Positions 56,150 through 64,000 of a DNA stretch of 64,000 nucleotides are shown here, piece after piece. Each line of letters starts with the position of its first letter. Positions within the stretch are counted from its first letter, which is position 1. Source of the stretch: Sporosarcina psychrophila (lineage in GTDB: Bacteria; Bacillota; Bacilli; Bacillales_A; Planococcaceae); NCBI RefSeq assembly GCF_001590685.1, contig NZ_CP014616.1, positions 2,417,001-2,481,000 of the forward strand, in the 5' to 3' direction. The position numbers and the translations under genes are program-made. A model generated the notes under the pieces. It ran no database searches and was not told the DNA's origin. It was given only the letters and a program-made list of their open reading frames with translations.

Positions 56150-56245
56150 CTCCCCAATAGTTGAAGAAAAACAGAGCATCGCTCTTTATTCGTCCTGATT
56201 CATACGAATACCTTTTTAATTCGACAAACAAAAAAGGCACCCACT
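56150..56245. repeat. Dispersed repeat (ACAGAGCATTG family), copy 3
   Basis: AATAGTTGAAGAAAAACAGA, GCATCGCTCTTTATTCG and TACGAATACCTTTTTAATTC. Closest to the copy at 29094. Confidence 0.75.
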
Positions 56246-56406
56246 CTACTCTGTATGATTAAAGACAAGAAATTGTACATGATGTTTTATTACATCATAG
56301 ATTGTTTATAATGTTACACATATTATTAATATGCACATTACCAAAAGGAAATTTTAGAGGTATACATTTTTATTTTACAATTACAAAGTGCTTACTCCCC
56401 TTTTTT

Positions 56407-56549
56407 AGTGGCTAGAGGAAGAAATTAACTATCGGGAAAACCGGGTGGGATGGAATGAATCGGAAGGAAAGATACGAGTAGCTGTTGAGGATTATTTGCT
56501 GCATGAAATGAGCTGTAAGGTTCGTGATAAAGATCGTTTCGTTTTATGA
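56407..56549 (+). pseudogene. Gene tail, unknown
   Basis: About 46 open codons: WLEEEINYRENRVGWNESEG, then VEDYLLHEMSCKVRDKDRFV. No start. Protein-like; not recognised. Confidence 0.35.
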
Positions 56550-56644
56550 ATTTAACAAACAAACGCCCTAATACCATTGATTAATAGCGGTTGAAAATAC
56601 ATTGTGAAAAATCAAGAGCGATGGGTAACTAATCAATTTGAGCA

Positions 56645-57050
56645 GTTCAAATAGAAGCCGCTCACTCTATAAGAGGGTCAAAAACCTATCTTGGAGCAAT
56701 GTATAGGCGTACAGCAGCACGGAAAGGAAAAAAACGTGCAGGTATTTCTGTCGCCATGCCATTTTGAAGATTGCCTATTATCTCTTAATACGCAAAGAAA
56801 TTTATGTAGACTTAGGCGAAGATTATTTCGACAAACAAAAACAACAATCCATTGTACGGTATTCTGTTCGAAGGCTCGAAAACTTAGGGTACAACATTAC
56901 AATCACTGAACCAGAAGTCTCCTAATCCAACAAATAATCTGAGTCAGGAACTAGACGCTGCACTCTTTTTTAAAAAATATTGAGCAGTATCTCCTTTAGT
57001 GTTGTCATTTTTGCGAAGTTTGGCGTTTAATTTTCATTGGAGTTCAAGTA
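56645..57050 (+). mobile_element. IS110-family element, 3' fragment
   Basis: Nearly identical to 60354-60755: the frame YRRTAARKGKKRAGIS, the KIAYYLLIRKEIYVD-like stretch, DYFDKQKQQSIVRYSVRRLE and the stop after TITEPEVS, then the same 3' non-coding tail to TTTAATTTTCATTGGAGTT (57026-57044). A frame change near 56760 breaks the coding part. The 5' two thirds are missing. Confidence 0.85.
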
Positions 57051-57131
57051 AAAAAGGAGATGCTTTAGCAACTCTATGATCTTCCACTTAAGCAGCCTTT
57101 CTTTAATGGAATAACAATGAATTGAAAAGTT

Positions 57132-57425
57132 CTACCAGAGAGGTTCTTCTTCATTGCATAATTAATAAATGAATGGCATATGAACGGTTGCTAAAGCCAG
57201 CAAAATAACATTGATTCCTATAATACTAGAATAGGATAGATGCGAAGTTAATAAAAAGAATTGAATAATAAGGACTGGAAGATATAAAAGAGAAGCACGT
57301 ACCCTTTATTTTGCAGATAAATACTGGACACCTTCACAATAAGGACATCTCAAATTGATTCTAAATACCTGAGTGATCGTGTCTTTCCAACTCCATTTCC
57401 GACCACAATTCTGACAAGTTGGTAT
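57132..57425 (-). pseudogene. TIGR04104-type zinc-finger membrane protein with two in-frame stops
   Basis: One unbroken 98-codon frame reads PTCQNCGRKWSWKDTITQVF, then LRCPYCEGVQYLSAK, TAA, RVRASLLYLPVLIIQFFLLT, a second span, TAA, and LCNEEEPLW. This is the full build of the TIGR04104 putative zinc-finger family (CxxC...CPYC plus two spans). GAGGGAAG is in the right place but the start codon is ATA. So three point changes, and no indel, silence it. Confidence 0.75.
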
Positions 57426-57467
57426 TTATACAACTTCCCTCTTTATTTAGTATCCTGCCCCGTAAGC

Positions 57468-57698
57468 TTAAAAAGTGTAAATGGCAACAAAAAATAAAAA
57501 TGCTGCTGCAAGGATAAAAGATATCGCACTTGTTTTCTTTTTTGCTTGTAGTTCCGAAATCCCCGTAACCAACATAAACACACCTAAGAACAACATCATA
57601 TATGGCATAAACTCAAAGTTTTTAGTAATTAGACCATAACCTGCTAATGCTATAACAATAACTGATAAGATAACTTTTATTATTTTCAATATTTCCAT
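57468..57698 (-). CDS. DUF3953-like small membrane protein
   Basis: About 76 residues with three membrane segments: VILSVIVIALAGYGLI, MPYMMLFLGVFMLVTGISEL and AISFILAAAFLFFVAIYTF. NFEFMPYMMLFLG fits DUF3953 (YczI-like). The ATG at 57698 touches the GGGGAG site, so a TTG at 57689 may be the true start. Function unknown. Confidence 0.65.
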   Translation of the reverse strand: MEILKIIKVILSVIVIALAGYGLITKNFEFMPYMMLFLGVFMLVTGISELQAKKKTSAISFILAAAFLFFVAIYTF

Positions 57699-57777
57699 CT
57701 CCCCTATTAAGCCCCTGTACAATTTCTTGTTTAATCATATTATTTCGAACTCTTTTTTGTTATAAAAATGGAATCCC

Positions 57778-57810
57778 TTATTGAACTAACATGCTGCGTT
57801 AGTTCAATAA
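57778..57810 (-). terminator. 13-bp hairpin of the GAACTAAC family
   Basis: TTATTGAACTAAC (57778-57790) pairs with 57798-57810. It overlaps the stop of the phosphatase gene. Confidence 0.6.
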
Positions 57811-58431
57811 AGGAAAATGAGAGGTATCATTAAACTTATTTAAAACATTCTGCTGAAAACTATTTTGACTTAGAACTGTAATACCTCCTACTGATGAAGA
57901 AAAGTATGCGTTAACAATCCTTTTAGGTTCAAATTTCATCCACCAAGCTATAATATAACCCAAAGTACCACCATGTGTGACAATCAATAAATTTCCCCCC
58001 TTTTCCATTTCATATATCCTATCCATACAACTACAAACACGACTATAAAACTCTCTCCATGTCTCTCCATCTTTAAATTCTTGATAATCTAAATCAAATC
58101 CACTATTTTTCCTTGGTATTCTATTTTCTCTTGCCCAATCCTTTGTTTTTCCTGCTGCAACACCAGTATTTATTTCACGAAGTCCTTTATTTTTGATGAC
58201 TTTTAAGTTTATCTGATTGCCAATTATTTCTGCTGTTTGTGCTGCTCTTAATAAATCAGATGAATAAAAAGCATATTCGTTATTATCTACTATTTCCTCT
58301 TTTAATTTGTCCCCTATAAGTTTTGCTTGTTTTCTCCCTAAATCTGTTAAAGGTGTATCTGTCCATCCTCCTGACATGTTATTTATATGGTGTTCTGATT
58401 GACAATGCTGTATCAAGATAATGTTGCTCAT
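57799..58431 (-). CDS. Histidine phosphatase family protein
   Basis: 210 residues. The usual RHG box is IQHCQSEHH here, keeping the catalytic His9 but with Gln for Arg and Cys for Gly. The other core residues remain: SSDLLRAAQTAEII, GLREINTG and the late LLIVTHGG with its histidine. This QHC variant is a known branch of the family. GGGGAGGG precedes the ATG. Phosphatase activity is likely but not certain. Confidence 0.8.
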   Translation of the reverse strand: MSNIILIQHCQSEHHINNMSGGWTDTPLTDLGRKQAKLIGDKLKEEIVDNNEYAFYSSDLLRAAQTAEIIGNQINLKVIKNKGLREINTGVAAGKTKDWARENRIPRKNSGFDLDYQEFKDGETWREFYSRVCSCMDRIYEMEKGGNLLIVTHGGTLGYIIAWWMKFEPKRIVNAYFSSSVGGITVLSQNSFQQNVLNKFNDTSHFPLLN

Positions 58432-58582
58432 TCAGACTTCCCTCCCCTAAAAATTAATTTATTTCAAATTATCCTCACTTGTAGAATTATATCAATATTT
58501 TAATATCTTATTAAGCTAAACTGCTTCGTTAGTTCAACAAGAAAAAAAGCTAACTAAGACCTCTCGATCTTAAACTAAAGCA

Positions 58583-58845
58583 TCCGTTAGTCTGACCCCC
58601 ATGATCCCGGTGCATCACAGACTGTCGCACTCTATACGAATAGGACTCACGGGAGATTAGTCCTACTCTGGTTATTGCACCAGCCTGCCTTTATTCTATG
58701 AAGAATGGAGTTGGTTACTGACTAACTTTCAACTTAATATAATCATTTTGTAGGCTCAGTCTTTTTTTAAAAAACTATTACTGAGTCTTTTTTTTATGCC
58801 ATTTTATTGATTTTGAGAGTTCTTTAATTTTCATGGGAGTTTAAT
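58583..58845 (+). mobile_element. Transposase-less IS110 derivative (copy B)
   Basis: CCGTTAGTCTGAC, CGGTGCATCACAGACTGTCG, CACGGGAGATTAGTCCTACT and TTGCACCAGCCT match the RNA region before the IS110 transposase at 59423. About 120 bases later it ends with TTTAATTTTCATGGGAGTT (58823-58842), the same right end as the IS110 copies. Between them is a CTCAGT...ACTGAG hairpin with T7. No transposase sequence is present. Confidence 0.65.
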
Positions 58846-58898
58846 AAAAGATATTGTAACACTACTAAAATAATTTCCCTATTCAGTTAGATAGTTCC

Positions 58899-59057
58899 CT
58901 AATTCGAGTCTGCTTTTTCTTTCTTTCCAATGCTATAACCAAGTACAATACCTAAGATAAGGAAAATTAATACATCCATTTCAAAATCTTTTGTTATCAA
59001 ACTTAATACTACCGCTGCCACAACTGCCCCTAAGATTGCTTATAATAAATTTTTCAC
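58899..59057 (-). pseudogene. Small membrane protein with early in-frame stop
   Basis: GTG at 59057 with GAGGGAGGG upstream reads VKNLL, TAA, then AILGAVVAAVVLSLITKDFE and DVLIFLILGIVLGYSIGKKE to the stop at 58899. One base change would restore a 52-residue two-span protein. Downstream restart at the internal ATG is possible. Confidence 0.6.
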
Positions 59058-59162
59058 AAATCGCCCTCCCTCAACCGCGTAAGTTCAGATTGATTTAATA
59101 TTATAATTTTATACTAACATTTATTTATTATAGTTGAAATGTATTATTCAACTATAATGCCC

Positions 59163-59400
59163 CGTTAGCCATACATGTAGCGCAAAGTCAGCGCTACACC
59201 ACAGAGGATGAAAATGTGTACAGAACGGGTATTGGATATTTAGGCTAGGAGAGGAAGGTCGATCAACTATGGTGCCATAGAGCCCATCCGTTAGTCTGAC
59301 TCCAACGACCACGGTGCATCACAGAATGTCGCTCCCTTACGAGTAGCACTCATGGGAGATTAATCCTACTCTAGTTGTTGCACTAGCCTCCAATACTATT
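59163..59400 (+). ncRNA. Likely IS110 bridge-RNA region
   Basis: Non-coding and well structured: TAGCGC-AAAGTCA-GCGCTA near 59178, and GGTGCA (59319) able to pair with TGCACT (59384), enclosing TGTCGC and GGGAGATTAATCCTACTCT. In IS110-group elements the bridge RNA that guides recombination is encoded in the left end just before the transposase, exactly this place. Assignment rests on position, structure and copies at 52504 and 58583. Confidence 0.65.
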
Positions 59401-59422
59401 CGCCGTAGAAAGGATGATTACA

Positions 59423-60629
59423 ATGGAAGTAATCATTGAGCATGCATGCGGTATGGACGTTCATAAAGATTCGATTACTGCGTGTATTATGACTCCAAAA
59501 GGAAAGGAGATTCGAATGTTTTCTACCAAGACTGTATTTCTATTACAGTTGATTGACTGGATTAAGGAGCATTAGTGTACCCACGTCGCGATGGAAAGTA
59601 CAGACGTCTTTTGGAAGCCTATCGTTAACATACTAGAATCTGAGAATATTGAGTTTCTAGTCGTGAATGCCCAACATATGAAAGTAGTGCGGGTCGCAAA
59701 ACCGATGTGAAGGATGCCGAATGGATTGCCAAGTTACTTCGTCATGGACTACTCAAAGCGAGTTTTATTCCTGATCGAAATCAACGGGAACTTCGGGGTT
59801 GGTTCGCTATCATCGCAGCATTATTGAAGAGCGTGCAAGACAACATAATCGGATTCAACAAATGTTAGAAGGAAGCGAATATCAAGTTGGGCTCCGTAGT
59901 CTCCGATATTATGGGTGTTTCAGCTCGTGACATGCTTAATGCCATCGCAGATGGCGAGGATGATCCTATAAAACTTGCGCGCTTCGCTCGACGTACAATG
60001 AAAAAGAAAAAAGATGATCTTGAACTCGCTCTTCGTGGATACATCAATTCACACCAACGGCTCATGATAAAAACCATTCTCACTCATATTGACTTTCTAA
60101 GTGAGCAAGTTGAGCTACTAAACCAGGAAGTAGCTTCTAGACTATCCTCACACCAAGAAGATATTGAGCGGTTGGATTCTATTCCTGGCATTGCCACACG
60201 TATGGCTGAATAAATCTTAGCTGAAGTCGGAACCGATGTCGGAAATCAATTTCAAAGCTCTTACCATCTATGTTCCTGGCCATAACGAAAGTGCTGGCAA
60301 AAGGAAATCCACGAATATGAAAAAAGGAAACAAATATTTAAAGTCAGCTTTATATAGAAGCCGCTCACTCAATAAGAGGGTCAAAAACCTATCTTGGAGT
60401 CATGTATAGGCGCACTGCAGCACGAAAAGGTAAAAAACGTGCAGGTATTTCAGTCACCCATGCCATTTTAAGGATCGCCTATTATCTCTTAACACGCAAA
60501 GAGATGTATGTAGACTTTGGCGAAGATTATTTCGACAAACAAAAACAACAATCCATTGTACGGTATTCTGTTCGAAGGCTCGAAAACTTAGGGTACAACG
60601 TTACAATCACTGAACCAGAAGTCTCCTAA
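59423..60629 (+). pseudogene. IS110-family transposase (DEDD recombinase), broken
   Basis: ATG with AAAGGATG upstream: MEVIIEHACGMDVHKDSITA carries the first RuvC-like D; after a TAG, HVAMESTDVFWKPI carries the E; shifted frames continue through LGSVVSDIMGVSARDML, RLDSIPGIATRMAE (Tnp_20) and VPGHNESAGKRKS, and end TITEPEVS. At least three frameshifts and two stops. The C-terminal Tnp_20 domain and catalytic serine region are in pieces. Confidence 0.9.
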
Positions 60630-60760
60630 TCCAACAAATAATCTGAGTCAGGAACTAGACGCTGCACTCTTTTTTAAAAATATTGAGCAGCGTCTCCTTT
60701 AGCGTTGTCATTTTTGCGAAGTTTGGCATTTAATTTTTATGGGAGTTGAAGTACAATATT

Positions 60761-62512
60761 TCATAAAATTTGGTTATACTGCTCTATATCTTGAATTAAC
60801 CTCCGGACTGATTGTTGCCAAAATTCCAACTCAGAAAGATCTAATTGGAAATGTTTTTTAATTAGTTGTTCAAGTGGCAGCATCCCAGTTTCACTTAGGA
60901 ACCCTTTAAACTTTTGATTAAATGATTCATCCGTTTTAGCAAGTTCTAAAAGTCCAATACTTAACAAGAAGCCAAAAGAGTATGGATAATTATAAAAGGG
61001 AGTATTCGCTTGATAGAACTGTCCATATTTAATCCATACAAAAGGCTCATTTTCACTTAAACTGCTTCCATATGCTTGTTCCTGAAATTGTAACGAAAGT
61101 TCTTCCATCTGTTTTGCATCTAATTGTCCATCTTTTCTAAACTCATAAAACCTTTTTTCAAATAAGAAGGCTCCTCTAATAGACATCAAGTAATTTAGGG
61201 AACGCTCAATCTTCGAACCAAGAATTGCTTTTTTAATAGACACATCGTTTGTGTTTTGAATTACATAATCAATAAATGCAGTTTCGAAAAAGATTGAAGA
61301 GGTTTCCGCCATTGTCATTTCAAATGTATCTTCTGAGAACGAAAGGGATGGAACATATTTCATTTGTTGGAAATGCCAAGCATGACCTAATTCATGTGCA
61401 AGTCTTCTAGCACTGTCTATGCTATTGTCATAATTTAATGAAATCCGTGATTCGCCTTCTGGAGTAAATGGAGCACAAAACCCACCCGAAGATTTTGTTT
61501 TACGTTGTTCTGCATCTACCCATCCCTTTGTAACTACTTCTTTTACAAATTCACACATACTCCTGTCAATATTTACAAGAGACTTTGTTATTCCATCGAT
61601 CGCTTGTGAGAAAGTAATCTGAAGAGAAACCTTTTGAGATGAAGTCATCAACTCATGCCAAGAAATATTCTTTTTCCCTACTTCTTCTGCTTTAATTCTT
61701 AAATAGCCGGAAAGGTCATGAATATTGGAATCTACTGCATCCCACATAGTATTAAGTGTTGATTTGGATATGCCATTCAATTGTAATGATTCATCAAGGT
61801 AATCTACTTTTCTTATCTTGTTTTCATTAAGTCTTATTCCAACCATTTGATTATAAATAGAAGCAAAAATATTTGCTTCTATTTCAAGGGTTTTGTTTAG
61901 TTCTCTAAATACATTGTGCCTTTTAGATTGTTCTGGCTGAGACAAGGATAAATTGCTAGCTTCAGCAAAAGAAATTTCATTTCCTTCATGATTAAGATAG
62001 ACTTTTACTTTCAAATTGTTACGAACTTGTCCATAAAGGTCTTCAAGACCACTTAATGTTTCTCGAGTAAAGTTTGATATAATTGTTTCTTCACTATTTG
62101 TTATTTTTACATCCTTTAGTAACTTAGCTATCAAACTTTTTTGATTAATATTGTTAGACCAATCTGTAAATTGTTTTTCACTCATATTACTTAGGTTCTC
62201 TTGCAAATTTGATATTATAAAGCGTACTTGGGATTTTAAAGCTGATATGAATCCATTTAATGATGTAAGGAGGGAAGGGTCAATATTTTCTGTAGTTAAG
62301 CAGTAATAAAAGGATTCTGCTGATTCAATCTTATTAATTGCTTGCGAAATAATGATCAATTCGCCGTCATTCAAGTTATTTGTTTTTGAATACTCCTCGA
62401 CTTTTATCAATTTTTCTTTAATACTACCCAAATAATTTTTAAACTTTTCCATGTCTAGACCACATAGAAGATTACTCAAATCCCAACGAATTGATGTATC
62501 AAATGTTTCCAT
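60761..62512 (-). CDS. pepF: M3 family oligoendopeptidase F
   Basis: 583 residues with the zinc site AHELGHAWHFQQM (HExxH near residue 380) and the downstream Glu in SFSEDTFEMTMAETSSIFFE, an arrangement diagnostic for M3 peptidases. PepF cleaves 7-17-residue peptides in the cytosol. AGGAGG lies eight bases before the ATG. Its stop is about 14 bases from the IS110 right end, so the element landed just behind the gene and removed any native terminator. Confidence 0.93.
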   Translation of the reverse strand: METFDTSIRWDLSNLLCGLDMEKFKNYLGSIKEKLIKVEEYSKTNNLNDGELIIISQAINKIESAESFYYCLTTENIDPSLLTSLNGFISALKSQVRFIISNLQENLSNMSEKQFTDWSNNINQKSLIAKLLKDVKITNSEETIISNFTRETLSGLEDLYGQVRNNLKVKVYLNHEGNEISFAEASNLSLSQPEQSKRHNVFRELNKTLEIEANIFASIYNQMVGIRLNENKIRKVDYLDESLQLNGISKSTLNTMWDAVDSNIHDLSGYLRIKAEEVGKKNISWHELMTSSQKVSLQITFSQAIDGITKSLVNIDRSMCEFVKEVVTKGWVDAEQRKTKSSGGFCAPFTPEGESRISLNYDNSIDSARRLAHELGHAWHFQQMKYVPSLSFSEDTFEMTMAETSSIFFETAFIDYVIQNTNDVSIKKAILGSKIERSLNYLMSIRGAFLFEKRFYEFRKDGQLDAKQMEELSLQFQEQAYGSSLSENEPFVWIKYGQFYQANTPFYNYPYSFGFLLSIGLLELAKTDESFNQKFKGFLSETGMLPLEQLIKKHFQLDLSELEFWQQSVRRLIQDIEQYNQIL

Positions 62513-62682
62513 ACACTTCTCCTCCTGTTATTGATTATACTTTAAATGCTACACACTGATATTTACATCAAGCCCCAATAATTCTTTGTTGAATATTAAT
62601 AAATCACAAAGAATAAATCCCCTTTTTTTAACTAAACTGCCCGTTAGTAAAAATGCGCCTCTACTTATTTTAGTAACGCACG
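62513..62682. other. Short gap with AACTAAAC...GTTAGT hairpin half
   Basis: TTTAACTAAACTGCCCGTTAGT near 62628 belongs to the dispersed family. No gene. Confidence 0.4.
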
Positions 62683-62731
62683 CGTTCGCCATACATGTAG
62701 CATAATTTCAGCGCTATATGTATGGCGAACG
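62683..62731. repeat. 19-bp hairpin related to the IS110 left end
   Basis: CGTTCGCCATACATGTAGC pairs, with one mismatch, with 62713-62731. GCCATACATGTAGC and CAGCGCTA match the first 40 bases of the IS110 RNA regions; the rest is missing. Confidence 0.6.
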
Positions 62732-62835
62732 GGTAGGTTAGTTGAATAATACTTGGGATTTGCACCCTATAGATTACGCCCATGCTTGGCACACCGAAAA
62801 AATGATTGAAAATTAAATCCCAATCATTTTTATCT

Positions 62836-63879
62836 TTATAACACTAAATTCCCTCTATATTTTAACTCTTCGACTGATAAATGATCTGCTTCGCCATCTA
62901 AAATATGTTCCACATCTTGTAGCGTTTGTGACATTGAAACAGCTTTACCTTGTTGTCCTGTATATGCTGCTGCTACGAATAATGGTTGTGTGAAATACGC
63001 CTCTAGTCGCTCTCCGAGATTATATGTCTCTAACTCGACTGCAGGAATTTTCTCAATCCCATGCACAGCTACTACTGAACGTAACTCACGATATCGACGA
63101 AGTAATTTTTGTGCACGTTGTCTCAAATTAAAGTGACGTTGGTCCAAGTCAATCCCTTCCAAAATAGAAGAAGTTGAATAAATTGGATGTATAGCTGGGT
63201 ATTGGTGTCGTGTAGCCAAGTCTGCATCCAATTGCCACAATGTTTCAAGTGGACCATATGGCATCTCTTCATCCACAGCTTCTCCAGAGAGATCAACAAG
63301 AATTGTTGTGATGTTTTGAACTCTTTCTGCCACTAATCGTTCCTGCAAATCTAATAGTTCACCAGACGCATTAAAACTCTTGTCTGAAATAAAAATTACA
63401 TCTCCGTTTTGTGAAGTTAACTTTGAGAATGTCTCGTCAATTGTCGCCGTCACTATATCAGCCAATTCAGTCGTGCCTTCAAGCTCCGGATGATTCGTTG
63501 TTGGAAGTAAAAAGACCGTTGTGTAATCACTCTCTTTAAAACGGTGCATTAATTCGGCTAATATAACAACTTGCCCCATGCCTGGACGAGCCACTAATCC
63601 AGTAGTACCTCCTTTTACAAGTGGTGCAAAAAAATCCAATGTTTTAATTTTCGTTTCAATCATATTCAGTTTCTCCCCTCGAATTATCAAGTCGTCTACT
63701 GAACAGTTAGCTAGTGTTGCGAGACCGACTAAAGTGCGGACTTCTGCTTTTCCTAAATCGATTTTACCTGTGCATAAATTTGACACCGTAGCCGGTCGAA
63801 TTCCAATTGATTTTGCTGCGGATGTTAAATTCGGCACTTTTCTTCTCAATAATGCCACGTTTAATCGAATATCATCCAT
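62836..63879 (-). CDS. XRE-type HTH fused to a degenerate F1-ATPase beta-like domain
   Basis: 347 residues. Residues 1-66 are a Cro/C1-type HTH (TSAAKSIGIRPATVSNLCTG). Residues 73-347 follow ATP synthase subunit beta: IETKIKTLDFFAPLVKGGTT matches its ETGIKVVDLLAPYIKGGK, RHQYPAIHPIYSTSSIL matches YPAVDPLVSTSRAL, and AQKLLRRYRELRSVVAVHGI, YFTQPLFVAAAYTGQQGK and ILDGEADHL match the C-terminal helical domain. The P-loop is ARPGMGQV, with Lys and Thr replaced by Gln103 and Val104; the GER catalytic loop is gone and the Walker B aspartate is changed. Probably a regulator using a non-catalytic sensor domain. GAAGGAGGG precedes the ATG. Confidence 0.8.
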   Translation of the reverse strand: MDDIRLNVALLRRKVPNLTSAAKSIGIRPATVSNLCTGKIDLGKAEVRTLVGLATLANCSVDDLIIRGEKLNMIETKIKTLDFFAPLVKGGTTGLVARPGMGQVVILAELMHRFKESDYTTVFLLPTTNHPELEGTTELADIVTATIDETFSKLTSQNGDVIFISDKSFNASGELLDLQERLVAERVQNITTILVDLSGEAVDEEMPYGPLETLWQLDADLATRHQYPAIHPIYSTSSILEGIDLDQRHFNLRQRAQKLLRRYRELRSVVAVHGIEKIPAVELETYNLGERLEAYFTQPLFVAAAYTGQQGKAVSMSQTLQDVEHILDGEADHLSVEELKYRGNLVL

Positions 63880-63897
63880 TTTGGAAACCCTCCTTCG

Positions 63898-63951
63898 TTA
63901 CTTTAAACAGTAATTTATTTTACTCCCAAACGCAACACTTATTACTTTAAA
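63898..63951 (-). promoter_or_regulatory. Promoter with 44-bp-spaced direct repeats
   Basis: Minus-strand TTGCGT (63930-63935), 17-bp spacer, TACTGT (63907-63912). TTTAAAGTAA occurs at 63898-63907 and 63942-63951, flanking the promoter on the same face of the helix, a plausible operator pair for the HTH-F1beta protein itself. Confidence 0.45.
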
Positions 63952-64000
63952 AATAAAAGAGACCATCTATGACCATCTTCTACTGTTCAATGAACGCAAC

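Larger units (their letters stand above)
59155..60755 (+). mobile_element. IS110-family insertion sequence
   Basis: A non-coding left region (59163-59400), a broken transposase (59423-60629) and a right end TTTAATTTTTATGGGAGTT (60729-60747). Total about 1.6 kb. No terminal inverted repeats, as usual for IS110. Confidence 0.8.

Noticed and set aside
1..64000. tRNA, rRNA or CRISPR arrays
   Set aside because: I looked for cloverleaf arms with TTCRA loops, conserved rRNA segments and regular spaced repeats and saw none.

Overview
The window looks like part of a low-GC, spore-forming Bacillales chromosome. A Planococcaceae (Sporosarcina-like) host is my best guess, but nothing in the sequence proves it. 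Supporting signs are T-box leaders, strong AGGAGG-type ribosome sites, a YjcZ-type spore peptide, a Spo0M-like protein and an LCP wall enzyme. I see no rRNA, tRNA or CRISPR array.

Layout. 0.5-5 kb: a regulator plus PfpI pair, then relics of a Tn554-type tnpC, a phage integrase and a phage lysis cassette around an AlkD-type repair gene. 5.4-10.3 kb: ordinary genes (MarR, Spo0M-like, AI-2E exporter, LCP protein, YjcZ, msrA, Nudix). 10.3-13.2 kb: decayed IS30 copies around an alpha/beta hydrolase and a dead nitroreductase. 13.3-22.9 kb: the most core-like block, with threonyl-tRNA synthetase behind two tandem T-boxes, a dapL-dapF-glnA-asnB gene run and an AraC regulator. 23-32 kb: a GNAT, a CynX/NimT exporter with a divergent LysR, a lipoprotein and a secreted beta-helix protein. 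32-42 kb: an MFS exporter under a T-box, then a 3.5 kb segment bounded by 200-bp inverted repeats and holding a broken group II intron and plasmid/phage-type genes, then a second MFS exporter, an AraC regulator and two GNATs. 42-58 kb: a patchwork of phage-type small genes, GNATs, solitary enzymes and many dispersed hairpin repeats. 58.5-60.8 kb: an IS110-family element with a structured non-coding left end, plus transposase-less copies of that left end. 60.8-63.9 kb: an M3 oligopeptidase, and a gene joining an XRE-type DNA-binding domain to a degenerate F1-ATPase beta-like domain.

How the genes fit together. DapL and DapF form the two-step aminotransferase route from tetrahydrodipicolinate to meso-diaminopimelate; GlnA and AsnB beside them are amidation enzymes, so the run could make and amidate a wall precursor or simply coordinate nitrogen use. 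T-boxes tie ThrRS and one MFS pump to uncharged tRNA. The right-hand half is a sink for mobile DNA: remnants of IS3, IS30, IS110, a group II intron and phage occur, and at least eight genes are broken.

The strongest candidates for something undescribed are the HTH-F1beta fusion at the right end, the IS110-type bridge-RNA-like regions that persist without a transposase, and the inverted-repeat-bounded 3.5 kb segment.
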